Source of the DNA: Gracilibacillus oryzae
GTDB lineage: Bacteria > Bacillota > Bacilli > Bacillales > Amphibacillaceae
Length of the DNA stretch: 64,000 nt
Reading direction: 5' to 3'
NCBI RefSeq assembly: GCF_009498735.1
Contig: NZ_ML762433.1
Coordinates: 1-64,000, forward strand
Part shown: in pieces, positions 1 through 8,740 of the stretch
How the letters are laid out: each line of letters starts with the position of its first letter
Numbering within the stretch: position 1 is the stretch's first letter
Notes under the pieces: generated by a model
Told to the model about the DNA's origin: nothing
Database searches by the model: none
What the model saw: only the letters and a program-made list of their open reading frames with translations
Translations under genes and position numbers: made by a program

Positions 1-1334
1 TGAAAACGAAACAGGTTTTCCCTGGTTTAACAATTGGACTGATTCTTGGTTCCTATTTAGTTAAACCATCTATTATAGGTGGCATTGAACAATCAATTAA
101 CTACATTGTTGACAGCCTGACAGATATAAATAATATAAAGATCATTGTATTCCTTTATATGTTCTCCGGATTAGTAGGAATCATTAAAATATCGGGAGGA
201 ATAAAAGGATTTGTCGATTTTGCATCAAATAAAATAGATACAAAAAAAGAGGCATTAATCGTCACATGGCTCTCTACTTTAGGTACATTCAGTGCTCCAA
301 GTTTCCGGATTGTTACGATAGCCCCAATTATGAAAGCATTACTGTCAAAAATTAATATGACAAAAAAAGAATTGGCTTTTATGATCGAAACAAGTACACA
401 GCCAGTAATTGTCCTTATTCCTATTGCCACAGCTTTCGTTGGGTATATGGTTTCTGTTATTGAAATGGGATTGCAAAATCAAAATATAGATGCTGATCCT
501 TACAGTCTTTATTTGCAAAGTATTCCATTTAATTTCTTTGCTATTTCTATGATTATTATAGGAACAATTTTTGTTATATTTCGTCATTCATCTAAGAATA
601 ATATTCCCATAACAAACGAGTCAGATAATGTGAAAACGGACAATAAAGATACAGTAGAACAGTCAAAGCCATGGAATCTAATTATCCCTGTCAGTTTAGT
701 GATCATTCTTACACTATTCCTGACATGGTTGGACGGATTTTCACAAGGGTATCATTTATTTGAAGCATTTATCGAAGCAGATGTCTTGCAGGCAATGGTT
801 GTCGCACTATTTATTACATTGTTAATTACGATTGTCATGTTGTTGTTTCAAAAAAATTCTCTGAAAACAATGATTCATGAGTTTATTGAGTCTGGTAACA
901 ATTTGATGTCTGTTATCTTATTGCTATCAGTTGTATGGGGGCTATCCTCCGTAACAGAGGATTTAGGATTATCTGAATTCGTAACAAATAATGTCAGCTG
1001 GATTCCTTCATCCTTTATTCCACCGGTAATGTTCATCATAGGTGCATTTATCTCCTATTTTATCGGGTCATCATGGGGAACGTGGGGGATATTGATGCCA
1101 TTGGGGATATCACTTGCTCAGGCGGGCGATGCAAATTTACCACTAGTAATCGGAGCTGTGTTTGCAAGCGGGTCATTTGGTTCTTTTGCCTCACCCCTTA
1201 GTGATAACAACAATACAATTGCAGGGATACTGGAAATAAATGCAATGGACTATGCCAAGTATAAATTGTTGCCAGCCATGATTTCTGCCGTTATCGCTAC
1301 AGGATTATTTTTGCTATTGTCATTCCTCTTGTAA
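1..1334 (+). CDS. NhaC-family Na+/H+ antiporter (5' end cut by window edge)
   Basis: This is an integral membrane protein of the NhaC/YheL-like family, expected to exchange Na+ for H+. The reading frame is open to the first complete codon of the window (position 3), so the start lies upstream; residues equivalent to the first membrane segment are missing. About 443 codons are visible. It has many hydrophobic segments, and the GSSWGTWG and SGSFGSFASPLSDN stretches near residues 345-395 of the visible part are the glycine/serine-rich ion-binding loops typical of this family. It converges on the esterase gene at 1465, with a shared terminator hairpin between them. It has no obvious link to the polysaccharide genes apart from the salt-loving lifestyle it suggests. 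The substrate ion is inferred from the family only. Confidence 0.85.
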   Translation, partial: KTKQVFPGLTIGLILGSYLVKPSIIGGIEQSINYIVDSLTDINNIKIIVFLYMFSGLVGIIKISGGIKGFVDFASNKIDTKKEALIVTWLSTLGTFSAPSFRIVTIAPIMKALLSKINMTKKELAFMIETSTQPVIVLIPIATAFVGYMVSVIEMGLQNQNIDADPYSLYLQSIPFNFFAISMIIIGTIFVIFRHSSKNNIPITNESDNVKTDNKDTVEQSKPWNLIIPVSLVIILTLFLTWLDGFSQGYHLFEAFIEADVLQAMVVALFITLLITIVMLLFQKNSLKTMIHEFIESGNNLMSVILLLSVVWGLSSVTEDLGLSEFVTNNVSWIPSSFIPPVMFIIGAFISYFIGSSWGTWGILMPLGISLAQAGDANLPLVIGAVFASGSFGSFASPLSDNNNTIAGILEINAMDYAKYKLLPAMISAVIATGLFLLLSFLL

Positions 1335-1397
1335 AGAGGTTAAGACACAAATAGTTAATAGAAACGGAATAATAAATACAGTTCTCGGGAATCAAAT

Positions 1398-1425
1398 AAT
1401 CCGGACGATTTCAATCGCCCGGATT
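1398..1425. terminator. Bidirectional terminator between convergent genes
   Basis: AATCCGGACGAT and ATCGCCCGGATT form a 12-bp stem with one mismatch around the loop TTCA. It lies between the antiporter stop (1334) and the esterase stop (1465). The minus-strand side is followed by a T-rich stretch. Confidence 0.75.
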
Positions 1426-1464
1426 ACAATATGGACAAACAAATTTTGCTCCGTTTCGTTTTTA

Positions 1465-2118
1465 TTATTTCTGCCAATCAAATTCGATTGCACGTAAAAA
1501 TGCTTTAGCTAATACAGCATGACCTGTTTGATTTGGATGAACACGATCCCATGCTATACTTGCCGGATACAAATCTTCTAATACTTTATTAAAAGCTTCT
1601 TGCGTATTGACAAAGATACAATCATGCTCATTCGCAATAGCTTTGACAACTTCTCCATATTGATCCATCGTATTCCTCATTGCATCTTGGTTATTAGGTT
1701 CAATAAAAAAAGGTGTCATTAAAACTATATTTTCAGTATTTTTTCTGGAACGAACGACTAATTCTGTTAACTTGTCTTTGTATTCCTCAATATAGACATG
1801 TTGTTCAATCTGCATTGGTGAATCATATTGCCGCCAAACATCATTAATACCAATCATAACGCTTAACCAATCAGGTTTTTGTTCGATAACATCTTCTTCC
1901 CATCTGTCTGTTAAATCACGGACAGTGTTACCAGATGTCCCTTTATTTACTACTCTTATCCCTAACTCAGGATATGATGACTGTAAAAAAGCATCAACTA
2001 TGGAAACGTACCCATTTCCGAGTGCCTGAAACAGTCCTTCACCATGAGGCTTAGCACGATCACAGTCTGTAACCGAATCACCGATAAAAACTAATTTTTG
2101 TTTTGGTTTTAAAAGCAT
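1465..2118 (-). CDS. axe2: Axe2-type acetylxylan esterase (SGNH/GDSL hydrolase)
   Basis: Removes acetyl groups from xylo-oligosaccharides; with no signal peptide it should act inside the cell. At 217 aa it is almost the same length as Geobacillus stearothermophilus Axe2 (219 aa). It shares long stretches as I recall that protein, such as GNTVRD, GINDVWRQYD and AWDRVHP. The Axe2 triad Ser15-Asp191-His194 falls at exactly the same numbers here: Ser15 in FIGDSVTD, Asp191 and His194 in WDRVHP. The ATG at 2118 is preceded by GGAGAGG with a short spacer. It is last in the transporter/GH42/GH31 gene string, after a 323-bp structured gap, so it may be transcribed by read-through or separately. Confidence 0.92.
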   Translation of the reverse strand: MLLKPKQKLVFIGDSVTDCDRAKPHGEGLFQALGNGYVSIVDAFLQSSYPELGIRVVNKGTSGNTVRDLTDRWEEDVIEQKPDWLSVMIGINDVWRQYDSPMQIEQHVYIEEYKDKLTELVVRSRKNTENIVLMTPFFIEPNNQDAMRNTMDQYGEVVKAIANEHDCIFVNTQEAFNKVLEDLYPASIAWDRVHPNQTGHAVLAKAFLRAIEFDWQK

Positions 2119-2441
2119 ACAACCTCTCCATTCTACAGCTATATTTATACTACTTTTTACTATTATATTATTTTCAGCCTTTATATAAAAGACTTAAAAG
2201 ATTGCGTTTACCATTCAATTATTTTTTTAAAAGTATCGGTGGGTTATTTCAAGCTTTCTTGTTTTATTTAGACTTATATTATGATTCAAGATCATAAATA
2301 AGAATCGTCATGGCATTCGTACCTCCTCTCAATGCCTTGAGAGAAAGGATAAGCGAGTGCCATGACATGAAATGCTGAAGCGGGGCTTACATAACTGCGC
2401 CTAAGTTTCTTTGACTCGTCTTTACCTGTAGATGAAGATGG
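2119..2441. other. Structured intergenic segment with nested inverted repeats
   Basis: This gap between the GH31 and esterase genes holds an outer inverted repeat GTCATGGCATTCG (2307-2319) / CGAGTGCCATGAC (2354-2366), with one mismatch. Inside it is a perfect 7-bp hairpin, CTCTCAA-TGCC-TTGAGAG (2326-2343). A further hairpin, TTATGAT-TCAAG-ATCATAA, lies at 2279-2297. The 2300-2440 part is more GC-rich than its surroundings. It could be a decayed insertion-sequence end (IS200/IS605-like ends carry such hairpins) or a structured 3' untranslated region. I see no gene in it. Confidence 0.4.
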
Positions 2442-4718
2442 TTAGCGCTGCGATAAATCAATTCTAGACTTTCCAGTTCCACGGTTAGGACTTATTTTCT
2501 CTTTACCAACTAATTCAATATGATAGTCTTTATCTACACCTTCAACAGTTACTTCCAACTCATCCTTTTTTCGACTTACTGTAATAGAGCCATTTTCTTT
2601 TCCTGCAGAATCTACTAATTTACGTTCAATAGTTTTGTCTTCCTCTATTTGGTATATCTTAAATGTCACTCCATCATTGTAGTCATAAACCGGCGTTTCT
2701 TCACTTTTTCCGATTGGCAAAATCGAATTCGGACGGACAAATAGTGGCAGGCTGAAATAATCATATTTCTGATTTATCCATGTCCCTCCTTCAACAACTT
2801 CACCTGTTAAAAGGTGCGTCCAATTACCCTTTGGTAAATAGAAGGAACCTATCCCCTCTTCATTGAAAATTGGGGCAACAAGAATAGAATCACCTAACAT
2901 ATACTGACGATCCAATGTGTGACATAAAGGGTCTTCTGGAAATTCCATGACCATTGAACGCATTACTGGAATTCCTGTCTTGCTATTTCTAACTGCTTGC
3001 TCATATAAATAAGGCATCAGGCTGTTTTTAAGATTTGTAAAATGACGTGCGACATCCACAGCTTCCTCATCAAAATTCCATGGCACCCTGTAGGATGAAC
3101 TGCCGTGGAACCGGCTGTGACTGGAAAGTAAACCAAATGCTGTCCAACGTTTGAACACATCAGGTGTTGCCGTATTCTCAAAACCGCCTATATCATGGCT
3201 CCAGTAACCAAACCCAGATGTTGTCAAGGATAAGCCGCCTCGTAAACTTTCAGCCATTGCATCATACGTTGAATCACAATCTCCTCCCCAGTGTACAGGG
3301 AATTTCTGACCGCCAGTTGTTGCAGAACGGGCAAATACAACCGCTTCGTCTTCGCCTTTTTCTTCTTTCAATAAGTCAAATACTACCTCATTGTATTTGC
3401 AGGCATAATAATTATGCATTTTCTGCGGATCTGACCCATCATAATAAACTACATCTGTAGGAATTCGCTCCCCAAAGTCAGTCTTAAAGGAGTCAACTCC
3501 CATATCGAGTAATACCTTTAATTTATCCTGGAACCAACGGCATGCATCAGGATTAGTAAAGTCAACAATGCCCATACCGGCTTGCCATAGATCCCACTGC
3601 CAGACATCTCCGTTTGATTTCTTTATTAAGTATCCGTTCTCCATTCCTTCATCAAAGAGGACAGATTTTTGGGCAATATATGGATTGATCCAAACACAGA
3701 TTTTCAACCCTTTTTCTTTCAGTCGGCGCAGCATGCCTTCTGGGTCAGGAAAATTACGACGGTCCCAAATGAAATTGCTCCATTCAAATTCCTTCATCCA
3801 GAAGCAGTCAAAATGAAATACACTGAGCGGAATACCGCGCTCTGCCATTCCATCTACAAAGTGATTGACTGTTTCTTCATTGTAATCTGTTGTAAAAGAT
3901 GTTGAAAGCCATAAACCAAATGACCAAGCAGGCGGTAAGGCTGGTTTACCTGTCAAGTCTGTATAGCGGCTCACCACTTCTTTTGGTGTCGGCCCATTAA
4001 TAAAATAATAGTCTAAGTATTCCCCTTCTACACTGAACTGAGTTCTTGAAACTGTCTCAGATCCCAGCTCATAGCTTACCTCTTCTGTATGATTGACAAA
4101 AACGCCATATCCTTTACTGCTTAGAAAAAATGGAATATTTTTATAAGATTGTTCTGAGCTTGTTCCTCCATCCTTGTTCCAAATATCAACGCTTTGTCCA
4201 TTTTTCACAAAAGGAGTAAATCGCTCGCCTAAGCCATAAATCTGCTCACCTACTCCAAGTCGTAATTGACCGCGCATATATGTTTTCTTTTCGGGACGAT
4301 CTATCCATGCTAAGCCTTTTCCATCTACATCCGTTAACCTTCCATTGTTATTGTCAAAAGACAAATCAAAATTATGCTTGGAAACAGTTAAGGTTAAACC
4401 ACCACTGACAAACCGAACATTGTCTTCATTATCTTCTACTTGGATCGAGTTTGTTCCAACTTCTGTTACCTCAAAGTTCGGATATTTTGCCTTTCCACCT
4501 TTAAAGTGCCATGTCTGAATCCGTATTACGTCTTCTAGTGGAGCTGATATCTTAATGGTCAATAATGGTCCATCCAATGTATCACCACGATGATTGATAA
4601 ATTTACATGGTGCATAAAGTGTAACAGAACCATCAGCCTCCACCACTTCATGGATTATTCTTGGAAAATGGATCCTAAAACCTTCACGCACCATCCAGTT
4701 ACCATCTGTAAATTTCAT
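2442..4718 (-). CDS. yicI: GH31 alpha-xylosidase
   Basis: Retaining alpha-glycosidase of family GH31, expected to release alpha-linked xylose from the non-reducing end of oligosaccharides such as isoprimeverose or xyloglucan fragments. It is 758 aa, against 772 for E. coli YicI. The N-terminal beta-sandwich is followed by a TIM barrel with KTDFGE (nucleophile Asp414) and GGDCDST (acid/base Asp480), near YicI Asp416 and Asp482. No signal peptide, so cytoplasmic. Start ATG at 4718 follows a GGGGGG ribosome site. It lies 14 bp downstream of the GH42 gene, clearly in the same operon. The alpha-xylosidase assignment rests on the YicI-like catalytic surroundings (FDCFWMKEFEW, PYIAQKS); alpha-glucosidase activity is less likely. 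Confidence 0.92.
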   Translation of the reverse strand: MKFTDGNWMVREGFRIHFPRIIHEVVEADGSVTLYAPCKFINHRGDTLDGPLLTIKISAPLEDVIRIQTWHFKGGKAKYPNFEVTEVGTNSIQVEDNEDNVRFVSGGLTLTVSKHNFDLSFDNNNGRLTDVDGKGLAWIDRPEKKTYMRGQLRLGVGEQIYGLGERFTPFVKNGQSVDIWNKDGGTSSEQSYKNIPFFLSSKGYGVFVNHTEEVSYELGSETVSRTQFSVEGEYLDYYFINGPTPKEVVSRYTDLTGKPALPPAWSFGLWLSTSFTTDYNEETVNHFVDGMAERGIPLSVFHFDCFWMKEFEWSNFIWDRRNFPDPEGMLRRLKEKGLKICVWINPYIAQKSVLFDEGMENGYLIKKSNGDVWQWDLWQAGMGIVDFTNPDACRWFQDKLKVLLDMGVDSFKTDFGERIPTDVVYYDGSDPQKMHNYYACKYNEVVFDLLKEEKGEDEAVVFARSATTGGQKFPVHWGGDCDSTYDAMAESLRGGLSLTTSGFGYWSHDIGGFENTATPDVFKRWTAFGLLSSHSRFHGSSSYRVPWNFDEEAVDVARHFTNLKNSLMPYLYEQAVRNSKTGIPVMRSMVMEFPEDPLCHTLDRQYMLGDSILVAPIFNEEGIGSFYLPKGNWTHLLTGEVVEGGTWINQKYDYFSLPLFVRPNSILPIGKSEETPVYDYNDGVTFKIYQIEEDKTIERKLVDSAGKENGSITVSRKKDELEVTVEGVDKDYHIELVGKEKISPNRGTGKSRIDLSQR

Positions 4719-4732
4719 TGCATTTCCCCCCG

Positions 4733-6760
4733 TTATTTAGTTAATATGAACGTTTCTTTTGCATCGATTTCTGTAATTCCTTGATAAAGTTCACCTGTCA
4801 GCATGTTCTGCCATTTTGTATTTCCTGTGTTAAAAGTAGCAGTGTCAGCATTATGATTCATAACAAATAATATTTGTTTATCTTCTTTCTGACGAATTGC
4901 TACTTCTACTCCTTGATCAGATGCCAAGGTACCTTCTATTCCTTTCTCTGCACTGATGGTAACAACAAAATCCTGGACAAAGGATTGCTCTGGACTTGAA
5001 GCCACATAATAGGCATGTCCGTTCCCATATTGATTCTTCGTCAAGACTGGCATTCCCTGATAAAAATCAGATCCATAGGTCGCTAACACTTCTGCTGTTT
5101 CGGCATGTATCAAATCAAATAACAGGTTGCATTTATATTCGCCAGATAAAGCTCCCTCCGAATTATTCATCACAATTTGATTAAAAATAGATGGATCGAG
5201 TGCATCAATCTCTTCTGCCCAAATACCAAGCAGGTCTCTAAGTTCACCTGGATAACCACCAAGCGTAACGAGATCGTTTTCATTTACAATCCCACTGAAA
5301 AATGTCGTTACAAAGGTACCGCCATTCTTAGTAAATTTCTTGAGCCGATCTGCGTGCCCTTCTTTAACCATGTAAAGAACAGGAGCAATCACAATATCAT
5401 ATTTTTCTAAATCCTCTTCCACACTAATCATATCCACTGGTATGTTACGCTGATAAAAGGCATCATAATATTTATGCACTTCTTTAACATAATCAAGAGC
5501 TGCAGATGGTCCACTTGAAAGATTGATCGCCCAGCGATTTTCCCAGTCAAATACAATTCCAACCCGCGCTGGTACACGACTGTCCAACAAGTGATGCTCT
5601 AGCTGACCCAATTCCTTGCCAAGCTGGGCCGATTCACGGAACACACGGGTGTTTTCATGTCCCACATGTTCAATTACCGCTCCATGGAACTTCTCTGTAG
5701 CACCTCTTGACCGTCTTAATTGAAAGAACATAACAGTATCTGCCCCATGTGCCACTGCCTGATAGCTCCATTGTCTCATGACGTTTGGACGTTTCAATGC
5801 GTTATATGGCTGCCAGTTTTGCTGACTTGGTGTTTGCTCCATTAACATAAATGGCTGACCACTTTTTAATCCGCGCATCAAATCATGTGTCATCGCTGTC
5901 AAACTAACAGGTGTATCAAATGAAGGATAGTTATCCCATGATACAACATCCATTTCTTTCCCCCACTTGAAATAATCCAATTCAGGATATAACCCCATTA
6001 AGTTAGTGGTTACTGGTATATTTGGTGTTTCTTGTTTCAATGCATCTCTCTCTAATTTATATGCATCTAACAAACTATCAGACTGAAATCTGCGATAATC
6101 CAGTGAAATCCCCTGAAAATTGGTGTTTTGACCACCCTGCCATTCCTCACTTAATCCATTCGGGGCAACAATTTCATCCCATTCATAAAAAGTATGTCCC
6201 CAAAAACGTGTATTCCACGATTCATTAACCGCTTCCAAATTACCATATTTCTCTTTAAGCCAAACACGAAATGCTTTCTGACAATTATCACAATAGCAAT
6301 AACCACCATACTCATTAGACACATGCCAAATCAAAACTGCAGGGTGGTCTTTGTACCGTTCAGCCAATTTTGCTGCAATCTTTTCTGCATATTTACGGTA
6401 AGTTGGACTGTTTGGACAGGAGTTATGTCTGCCGCCAAATCGTCTCTTTTTTCCATCAAAGTCTACCCGAAGAACGTCTGGATAACGTTTCGCCATCCAC
6501 GCAGGGTGTGCTCCTGTACTTGTAGCTAAACATACATACACCCCGTTCTGATACAAGCGATCAATCGTTTCATCCAAACCACTAAAATCATAGGTTACTT
6601 CATCTGGCTGAATAAGTGCCCATGAAAAAACATTAACGGTAGCAACATCAATCCCTGCTAATTTAAACATTCGCATGTCATCCTGAATCGTGGCTTCATC
6701 CCATTGTTCGGGGTTATAGTCACCACCATACCAAATCTTTGGCAAGTTTTCATTAATCAT
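4733..6760 (-). CDS. GH42 beta-galactosidase
   Basis: Cytoplasmic exo-enzyme of family GH42, expected to remove beta-galactose (or alpha-L-arabinopyranose) from imported oligosaccharides. It has 675 aa. The acid/base is Glu150 in HVSNEYGG and the nucleophile is Glu308 in FMLMEQTPS. The zinc-site cysteines of many GH42 enzymes are present: Cys115 plus Cys155, Cys157 and Cys160 in the YCYCDNC segment. The C-terminal part is a trimerisation domain followed by a beta domain. The ATG at 6760 is chosen because GAGGAGG lies at proper distance; a longer reading to 6844 has no ribosome site and runs into the permease spacer. It follows the permease genes and precedes GH31, which suggests sequential trimming of galactosylated xylose side chains. 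Confidence 0.92.
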   Translation of the reverse strand: MINENLPKIWYGGDYNPEQWDEATIQDDMRMFKLAGIDVATVNVFSWALIQPDEVTYDFSGLDETIDRLYQNGVYVCLATSTGAHPAWMAKRYPDVLRVDFDGKKRRFGGRHNSCPNSPTYRKYAEKIAAKLAERYKDHPAVLIWHVSNEYGGYCYCDNCQKAFRVWLKEKYGNLEAVNESWNTRFWGHTFYEWDEIVAPNGLSEEWQGGQNTNFQGISLDYRRFQSDSLLDAYKLERDALKQETPNIPVTTNLMGLYPELDYFKWGKEMDVVSWDNYPSFDTPVSLTAMTHDLMRGLKSGQPFMLMEQTPSQQNWQPYNALKRPNVMRQWSYQAVAHGADTVMFFQLRRSRGATEKFHGAVIEHVGHENTRVFRESAQLGKELGQLEHHLLDSRVPARVGIVFDWENRWAINLSSGPSAALDYVKEVHKYYDAFYQRNIPVDMISVEEDLEKYDIVIAPVLYMVKEGHADRLKKFTKNGGTFVTTFFSGIVNENDLVTLGGYPGELRDLLGIWAEEIDALDPSIFNQIVMNNSEGALSGEYKCNLLFDLIHAETAEVLATYGSDFYQGMPVLTKNQYGNGHAYYVASSPEQSFVQDFVVTISAEKGIEGTLASDQGVEVAIRQKEDKQILFVMNHNADTATFNTGNTKWQNMLTGELYQGITEIDAKETFILTK

Positions 6761-6870
6761 ATTAAGTCCTCCTCTGTATTCATATGATATTATTGATATT
6801 TTCAAAAGGAAGGATGAACACTCTGAATTAGGAGGTCCATCCATTACTTTAAAAAAACAGAGTTAAATGA

Positions 6871-7701
6871 TTATTGTTTGATAGCTCCCGCAACTCCTTC
6901 GATAAAGTAACGTTGCATAAGAATAAACACGATTAACACTGGTAGCAATGAGATGGTAGCACCTGCAGCCATACCTGCCCAGTCTGTTGAGTACTGCCCC
7001 ACAAAGTTTTGCATACCTACTGCCAATGTTCTTAACTCAGGCTTGGAGATCGTTAAAACAGTTGGAACCAGGAAGGAACTCCAAGTCCAAATAAATTGCA
7101 TAATTACCGTTGTTGCAATAATAGGTTTTGCTAAAGGTAGCATAACACTAAAAAACGTTCTGACAAAGCCGCAACCATCCATAATCGCCGCTTCTTCCAT
7201 TTCTTTTGGAAGCGTTGCAAAATAGGATGTAAATAAGAGCACAAATAAGGTGTGTGCACCAGAGGATTCCGCCAGAATTATACCAAATAAGGAGTTGGTT
7301 AATCCTAGCTGATCTACTAATTCATACAAGGGAATAATTGTATAACCTTTTGGAATAAACATAATCCCTACTACGATCGCCAGAATTGTTTTTTTCCCTG
7401 GGAAGTCCACCCTTCCAAGGGCATAGCCAGTTAAGGCACATAGTAGAACAACAATTGCCACTGTTGCTACTGTCATGATTACTGTGTTAACAAAGTAGCC
7501 ACTAAAGTTCGCGTCAACCCACGCTCTTGTATAGTTATCCCAATTTAGTTCACTCGGAATCGGGTTCCCTGAGACAATAAAATCTGTGTTTGATCTGAAA
7601 GAACCCAATACCATCCAAATAAAAGGGAATATCCAGATCAAGCCGATTAAAAGCAAAATAAAGTGGATAATATATTTTACAATTTTACTAGTAATAATCA
7701 T
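6871..7701 (-). CDS. Sugar ABC transporter permease, MalG type
   Basis: Inner-membrane permease (276 aa, six predicted membrane segments) for oligosaccharide uptake. The cytoplasmic EAA loop reads EEAAIMDGCG...LPLAKP and would dock a shared ATPase. The C-terminus FIEGVAGAIKQ is typical of MalG-like (CUT1) permeases. It is 20 bp from the MalF-type gene upstream and precedes GH42, so one operon. No ATPase gene is present nearby. Confidence 0.92.
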   Translation of the reverse strand: MIITSKIVKYIIHFILLLIGLIWIFPFIWMVLGSFRSNTDFIVSGNPIPSELNWDNYTRAWVDANFSGYFVNTVIMTVATVAIVVLLCALTGYALGRVDFPGKKTILAIVVGIMFIPKGYTIIPLYELVDQLGLTNSLFGIILAESSGAHTLFVLLFTSYFATLPKEMEEAAIMDGCGFVRTFFSVMLPLAKPIIATTVIMQFIWTWSSFLVPTVLTISKPELRTLAVGMQNFVGQYSTDWAGMAAGATISLLPVLIVFILMQRYFIEGVAGAIKQ

Positions 7702-7721
7702 ATTTGCCTCTCCTCTCCATA

Positions 7722-8663
7722 TTAGCCAGTTTCTTTATTTATTTTTCTTCTTGTATACACGGAAATAAGTCCAAATATTCCACTTATCAACAAGGTGAAC
7801 ATTCCCAGCATAACACCTGCAGCAGAAGCATAGCCCATTCTTGTTGTTGCCCCTGTAAGACCACCGCCAAAGGCATAGTTAAATACATACAAGTCTAAAG
7901 TTTCTGTTGTGTGATAAGGATTACCATTTGTAAATGTTTTAACTAAATCAAAGGCATTCATACCGCTTACTACAGAAAGAAGTAAAATAACTACTAATAT
8001 TGGTTTTAACAATGGCAGCGTAATATGAAACAATGTTTTCCAAAAGCCTGCACCATCAAGCTGTGCCGACTCATAAAGGTCTGTTGGAATCGCCTGTAAA
8101 CCTGAGAGCCAATAAATCATGTTAATCCCTAAGTTCTTCCATGTTCCGATTAAAATTAATAGCAGCATGGCTAAAGTAGACGTATTTAGCCAGGAAATTG
8201 GTTGATCAACCAGTCCAATATATTGCAGCAATTGATTCACAGTTCCATCAATTCCAAAAATGTTTTTCATAATTACCCCAATGATAGCGGTAGTTGCTAT
8301 AACTGGAATAAAATAAATAGTCCTGTAAAATGCTTTCCCCTTCATGTTATTAGCATTTAGTACAATAGCTAATAACAGAGAAGATCCTACACCTAATGCT
8401 GTAGTTCCAATCATATAGATAACTGTAGCAAGCAATGCAGACCAGAAACGGGATGTTTGAAATAATTCAATATAGTTATCAAATCCAATAAAATTTGTTA
8501 ATGGACTAGCACCATCCCAGGAGTATAAGGAATATACATAACTCATTATAATCGGGTACAATGACAAGCCTAAAAACACAATAGCTTGAGGCATGATAAA
8601 TATATAAGCCCAAATCTGTCTGCTTCTCTTAAACTTTGATAAGTTGCTATTTTTTGCAGCCAT
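7722..8663 (-). CDS. Sugar ABC transporter permease, MalF type
   Basis: MalF-like CUT1 permease of 313 aa with a basic N-terminus (KFKRSRQIWAY) and about six membrane segments. The EAA loop is YESAQLDGAGFWKTL...LPLLKP. It partners the MalG-type protein next to it and the binding lipoprotein upstream. The start ATG at 8663 has a GGAGGGAG site. A strong hairpin at 8686-8722 separates it from the binding-protein gene and probably lowers permease expression relative to that gene. Confidence 0.92.
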   Translation of the reverse strand: MAAKNSNLSKFKRSRQIWAYIFIMPQAIVFLGLSLYPIIMSYVYSLYSWDGASPLTNFIGFDNYIELFQTSRFWSALLATVIYMIGTTALGVGSSLLLAIVLNANNMKGKAFYRTIYFIPVIATTAIIGVIMKNIFGIDGTVNQLLQYIGLVDQPISWLNTSTLAMLLLILIGTWKNLGINMIYWLSGLQAIPTDLYESAQLDGAGFWKTLFHITLPLLKPILVVILLLSVVSGMNAFDLVKTFTNGNPYHTTETLDLYVFNYAFGGGLTGATTRMGYASAAGVMLGMFTLLISGIFGLISVYTRRKINKETG

Positions 8664-8681
8664 CGTTTTTCTCCCTCCTGT

Positions 8682-8722
8682 AAAAAAATAGGACGAGAAC
8701 AGTCTACAAGCTCGTCCTATTT
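8682..8722 (-). terminator. Intercistronic terminator/attenuator after the binding-protein gene
   Basis: A perfect 12-bp stem, AAATAGGACGAG (8686-8697) and CTCGTCCTATTT (8711-8722), is followed on the minus strand by a run of seven T. It sits between the binding-lipoprotein stop and the first permease. This is the usual place for partial termination, which keeps binding protein in excess over permeases. Confidence 0.82.
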
Positions 8723-8740
8723 TATTGTTAAAGTTCTTGT

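Noticed and set aside
2103-2297. 64-codon plus-strand frame beside the esterase gene
   Set aside because: Low-complexity Phe/Leu/Tyr-rich translation of AT-rich intergenic DNA with no ribosome site.
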